64,000 nt of DNA from an uncultured Kiritimatiellota bacterium (GTDB lineage Bacteria; Verrucomicrobiota; Kiritimatiellia; RFP12; UBA1067), in contig CAKURH010000004.1 of NCBI GenBank assembly GCA_934675625.1, forward strand, positions 1-64,000. Direction: 5' to 3'. The notes under the pieces are model-generated. The model ran no database searches. It saw only the letters and a program-made list of their open reading frames with translations, and was not told the DNA's origin. Below, one piece after another: positions 61,920 to 64,000 of the stretch; positions within the stretch are counted from its first letter, which is position 1, and every line of letters starts with the position of its first letter. The translations under genes and the position numbers were made by a program.

Positions 61920-63026
61920 GAGTCACTTGTGCGCGAAGAAAAACAGAGACAGATCGTCGAGACGCTGCGAAAGGACATTTCGGATGGCCGCTATGGCCCC
62001 GGACGTCCGTTTCCGAGCGAGCGGGCGCTGGCGCGCCGCTTCGACGTGTCGCGCGCCACGGCCGGCATGGCCCTGCGCGAACTGCGCGGCAAGGGCCTCA
62101 TCGTGCAGGAAACGGGGCGCGGCACGTTCCTGACGCGCAAGGCGCGGGCCCTGAGCGGCTCCATCGGCTTCCTTCTGCCGGACTTGAACTGTGGCGAGAT
62201 CTTTCCGCCCATCAGCCGCGAACTCTCCCGGCTCGCCCAGAAGGAGGGGTATACGCTCCTGTTCGGCGACGCCTCGTCAGACGATCCGGCCATCCGGGCG
62301 CAACTGGCGCGCGACCTTGCGCGGAAGTTCGCCGAGACGCCCGTTTCGGGCGTCATCTACAAGCCGCTGGAGTTCGTGGCGGACATGGAGCGGATCAATC
62401 GGGAAATCGTCGCGACCTTCGACCGGGCGAAGATTCCGGTCGTCTTGCTGGACTGGGACATCGCCGTCTCTCCTGACCGCAGCGCCTACGACGTGGTCAG
62501 CATCAACAATTTCGAGGCGGGGCGACGCTTGGCGGACTACCTGTTGCGGACGGGGGCGCGCCGCATCCGTTTCGTGACGTGGCGCAACTGCGCCAACAGC
62601 GTGCGCGATCGCGTCAGCGGCGCCCGCAGCCTGCTGCCGGACGGCGCGAAGACGGAGCTGGCGCTGGACGTGACGTCGCCGTCGGCCGTCCGCCGGGCGT
62701 TTGCGGGGCGCAACGCGCCGGATGCGGTCATCTGCGGCAACGACACGAACGCGGCGCGCCTGCTCGCGGCCCTGCGCGCGATCGGCAAGCGCGTGCCGGA
62801 CGATGTGCAGGTGGTCGGCTTTGACGACGTGCAGCACGCTTCGCTTGTGGAGCCCACGCTCACGACCGTCCATCAGCCGTGCGAAGACCTGGCGCGCCAG
62901 GCGTTTCGTTCCCTGCTGGACCGCATGGAGAACGCGTCCCTCGCGCCGCGCGAATGTCTGCTGGATGCGCCGCTGGTCGTGCGCCGCTCGACGAAGGGAG
63001 TCTTAAGGAAAGGTTGCGGAAAATGA
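61917..63026 (+). CDS. GntR-type HTH fused to LacI-type sugar-binding domain (AraR-like regulator)
   Basis: The protein has 369 residues. Residues 5-75 form a GntR winged helix (PGRPFPSERALARRFDVSRA, ending GRGTFLTRKA). The rest is a LacI/PBP1 sensor (GSIGFLLPDLNCGEIFP, PDAVICGNDTNAARLLAAL, VVGFDDVQHASLV). This is the AraR layout of arabinose and related repressors. It overlaps the next gene by 4 bp and lies upstream of a sugar porter, so it likely controls uptake of a pentose or hexose and its own gene. A GTG at 61929 is an alternative start. Confidence 0.88.
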   Translation: MESLVREEKQRQIVETLRKDISDGRYGPGRPFPSERALARRFDVSRATAGMALRELRGKGLIVQETGRGTFLTRKARALSGSIGFLLPDLNCGEIFPPISRELSRLAQKEGYTLLFGDASSDDPAIRAQLARDLARKFAETPVSGVIYKPLEFVADMERINREIVATFDRAKIPVVLLDWDIAVSPDRSAYDVVSINNFEAGRRLADYLLRTGARRIRFVTWRNCANSVRDRVSGARSLLPDGAKTELALDVTSPSAVRRAFAGRNAPDAVICGNDTNAARLLAALRAIGKRVPDDVQVVGFDDVQHASLVEPTLTTVHQPCEDLARQAFRSLLDRMENASLAPRECLLDAPLVVRRSTKGVLRKGCGK

Positions 63027-63481
63027 GGACAAGACGATTCACGGCGACCATCATCCGGGGGCACCGCGTGGCGTCCGGGCTGGACGGGAATCCCGACTTT
63101 CCGGGCGGGACGTTGCGGATGCAGGCGCCCTACTTCAGAAAACTGGGGCTGGACCTTGCGTCCTACTATCTCGGTACGGTGAACGTGTCCCTCGCGCCGC
63201 GCCGGTACAGGGTCGTCCGCGCGCCGTGGACGTTCCCGCTCGTCAAGTGGCACCCGGTCGATCCTGCGGAGACGTTCTCGTTCTTCCATGTCTGGCGCAT
63301 TCTGCCGGACGGCGGTCGGGTCGCGGGGCTTGTCTACTATCCGCACCCCGAAACAAAGCCGAAGAACTTTCAGCCGGACGACATGCTGGAGCTCATGTTC
63401 CCGAAGATGGACGACGTCTCCTATGGTGCGACGCTGACGCTCGAAGTCGATTCGGACGAACTTGAAATCGACGAGGTGTGA
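63023..63481 (+). CDS. Uncharacterised protein, possible CTP-dependent riboflavin kinase-like fold
   Basis: The protein has 152 residues with no signal peptide. Segments GHRVASGLDGNPDFPGGTLR, then YYLGTVNVSLAPRRYRVV, faintly recall archaeal DUF120 riboflavin kinase, where a short Gly-rich turn and PGTLNVxL are conserved. The match is by eye and weak. The gene lies between a sugar-sensing regulator and a sugar porter, overlapping both closely, so a sugar-related role is at least as likely. Confidence 0.4.
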   Translation: MRTRRFTATIIRGHRVASGLDGNPDFPGGTLRMQAPYFRKLGLDLASYYLGTVNVSLAPRRYRVVRAPWTFPLVKWHPVDPAETFSFFHVWRILPDGGRVAGLVYYPHPETKPKNFQPDDMLELMFPKMDDVSYGATLTLEVDSDELEIDEV

Positions 63482-63482
63482 C

Positions 63483-64000
63483 ATGACACGTGGCAGGGTC
63501 TGGTTCTTGGCGCTGGTCGCCGCGCTCGGCGGGTTCCTCTTCGGATTCGACACGATTGTCATCAACGGCGCCGAACAGGACATCCAGCGGCTCTGGTCGC
63601 TGTCGGGGCGGATGCATGGCGGCGTCGTCAGCTCCGCCCTGTGGGGCACGGTCGTCGGCGCGCTGATCGGCGGCGCCTTGTCCGACCGGTTCGGGCGCAA
63701 GCGGACGCTTCAGTCCGTCGGAGCGCTGTATCTCGTCACGGCCGTCTGGAGCGCCTTTGCGGGAGGCCCCGGCGAAATGATCGTCGCGCGTCTCGTCGGC
63801 GGATTCGGCATCGGCATCTCGACCATTGTGGCTCCGGTCTACATCGCCGAGATCTCTCCCGCCGAAAGCCGGGGACGGCTCACGGCGCTCTTCCAGTTCA
63901 ACATCGTCTTCGGCGTCCTCGCGGCCCTGACCTCGAATCTCCTCCTGAAGGACGTGGGCGCGAACGCCTGGCGGTGGATGCTGGGCGCGGAGGCGTTTCC
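63483..64000 (+). CDS. Sugar-porter MFS transporter (partial, cut by window end)
   Basis: The frame opens 1 nt after the preceding stop and runs past the window end; 172 codons are visible. Signatures of the sugar porter family are present: GGFLFGFDTIVINGA in helix 1, GGALSDRFGRKRTL between helices 2 and 3, and PVYIAEISPAESRGRL before helix 5. It would bring in a monosaccharide by proton symport, like XylE or AraE. The linked AraR-like regulator supports a pentose, but this is inference. Confidence 0.9.
   Translation, partial: MTRGRVWFLALVAALGGFLFGFDTIVINGAEQDIQRLWSLSGRMHGGVVSSALWGTVVGALIGGALSDRFGRKRTLQSVGALYLVTAVWSAFAGGPGEMIVARLVGGFGIGISTIVAPVYIAEISPAESRGRLTALFQFNIVFGVLAALTSNLLLKDVGANAWRWMLGAEAF

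Overview
The window is a GC-rich chromosomal stretch from an anaerobic, polysaccharide- and uronate-degrading bacterium. The best fit is the Kiritimatiellota/Lentisphaerota side of the PVC group. This is inference from gene content: Tat-secreted Gfo/Idh oxidoreductases with a DUF1080 domain, GH50-like and beta-helix proteins, DUF1703-type AAA ATPases, a pyruvate formate-lyase system, and XylR-type and GntR-LacI regulators. No rRNA is present to prove it. A striking shared trait is a very uniform extended -10 box (TGGTATAAT). In nine clear cases it lies only 7-11 nt before the start codon of a gene with no Shine-Dalgarno sequence, so much transcription here is probably leaderless or nearly so.

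Layout. 1-2.3 kb: a Tat-exported metallophosphoesterase flanked by two copies of the same glycosidase-type C-terminus. 2.3-6.3 kb: accessory genes, namely a decayed AAA-ATPase/nuclease-like gene, a DUF3990-like ADP-ribosyltransferase with an overlapping partner gene, and a DUF4143 ATPase. 6.4-8.2 kb: a lipoprotein and a MacB-like permease. 8.3-13.5 kb: a housekeeping operon (rplY, rpsF, ssb, rpsR, rplI, a double glycosyltransferase, plsY, a low-molecular-weight phosphatase). 13.5-24.7 kb: a uronate island under a divergent AraC regulator: uxaC, two secreted Gfo/Idh enzymes around a TIM-barrel/DUF1080 fusion, a hexuronate transporter, a KDG kinase and gnd. 24.8-28.4 kb: metF, a stand-alone MetH reactivation domain and a short metH. 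28.4-30.8 kb: queD, a chromate transporter and an SDR.

30.9-43.2 kb is a mosaic island and the most unusual part. A right-to-left phage tail/lysis-like cassette (31.7-35.3 kb) abuts a 5'-truncated RHS/YD-repeat gene. The RHS gene runs into a T8 tract at the core/tip junction, and its tip continues in another frame. Behind it lie a secreted protein, a membrane protein, a HEAT-like protein and a DUF1573-CcdA fusion. A second, orphan RHS tip with a multi-pass membrane partner follows, then a truncated second copy of the secreted protein. The two copies of the secreted-protein gene share a 249-bp direct repeat (about 96 percent identical by eye). The island ends exactly inside the 3' end of a XylR-like regulator.

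43.2-49.1 kb: that regulator, a large beta-helix/PKD exoprotein and a GH50-like enzyme form a small polysaccharide locus. 49.2-52.5 kb: an unusual McsA zinc finger fused to the C-terminal part of McsB without the kinase core, translationally coupled to clpC. 52.7-55.7 kb: pflB and pflA separated by strong hairpins. 55.8 kb: tRNA-Arg(CCG). 55.9-60.2 kb: a secreted squalene-cyclase-like protein and an ABC exporter pair. 60.2-61.8 kb: an intact AAA-ATPase/nuclease-like protein. 61.9-64 kb: a GntR-LacI regulator, a possible riboflavin-kinase-fold protein and a sugar-porter MFS gene cut by the window end.
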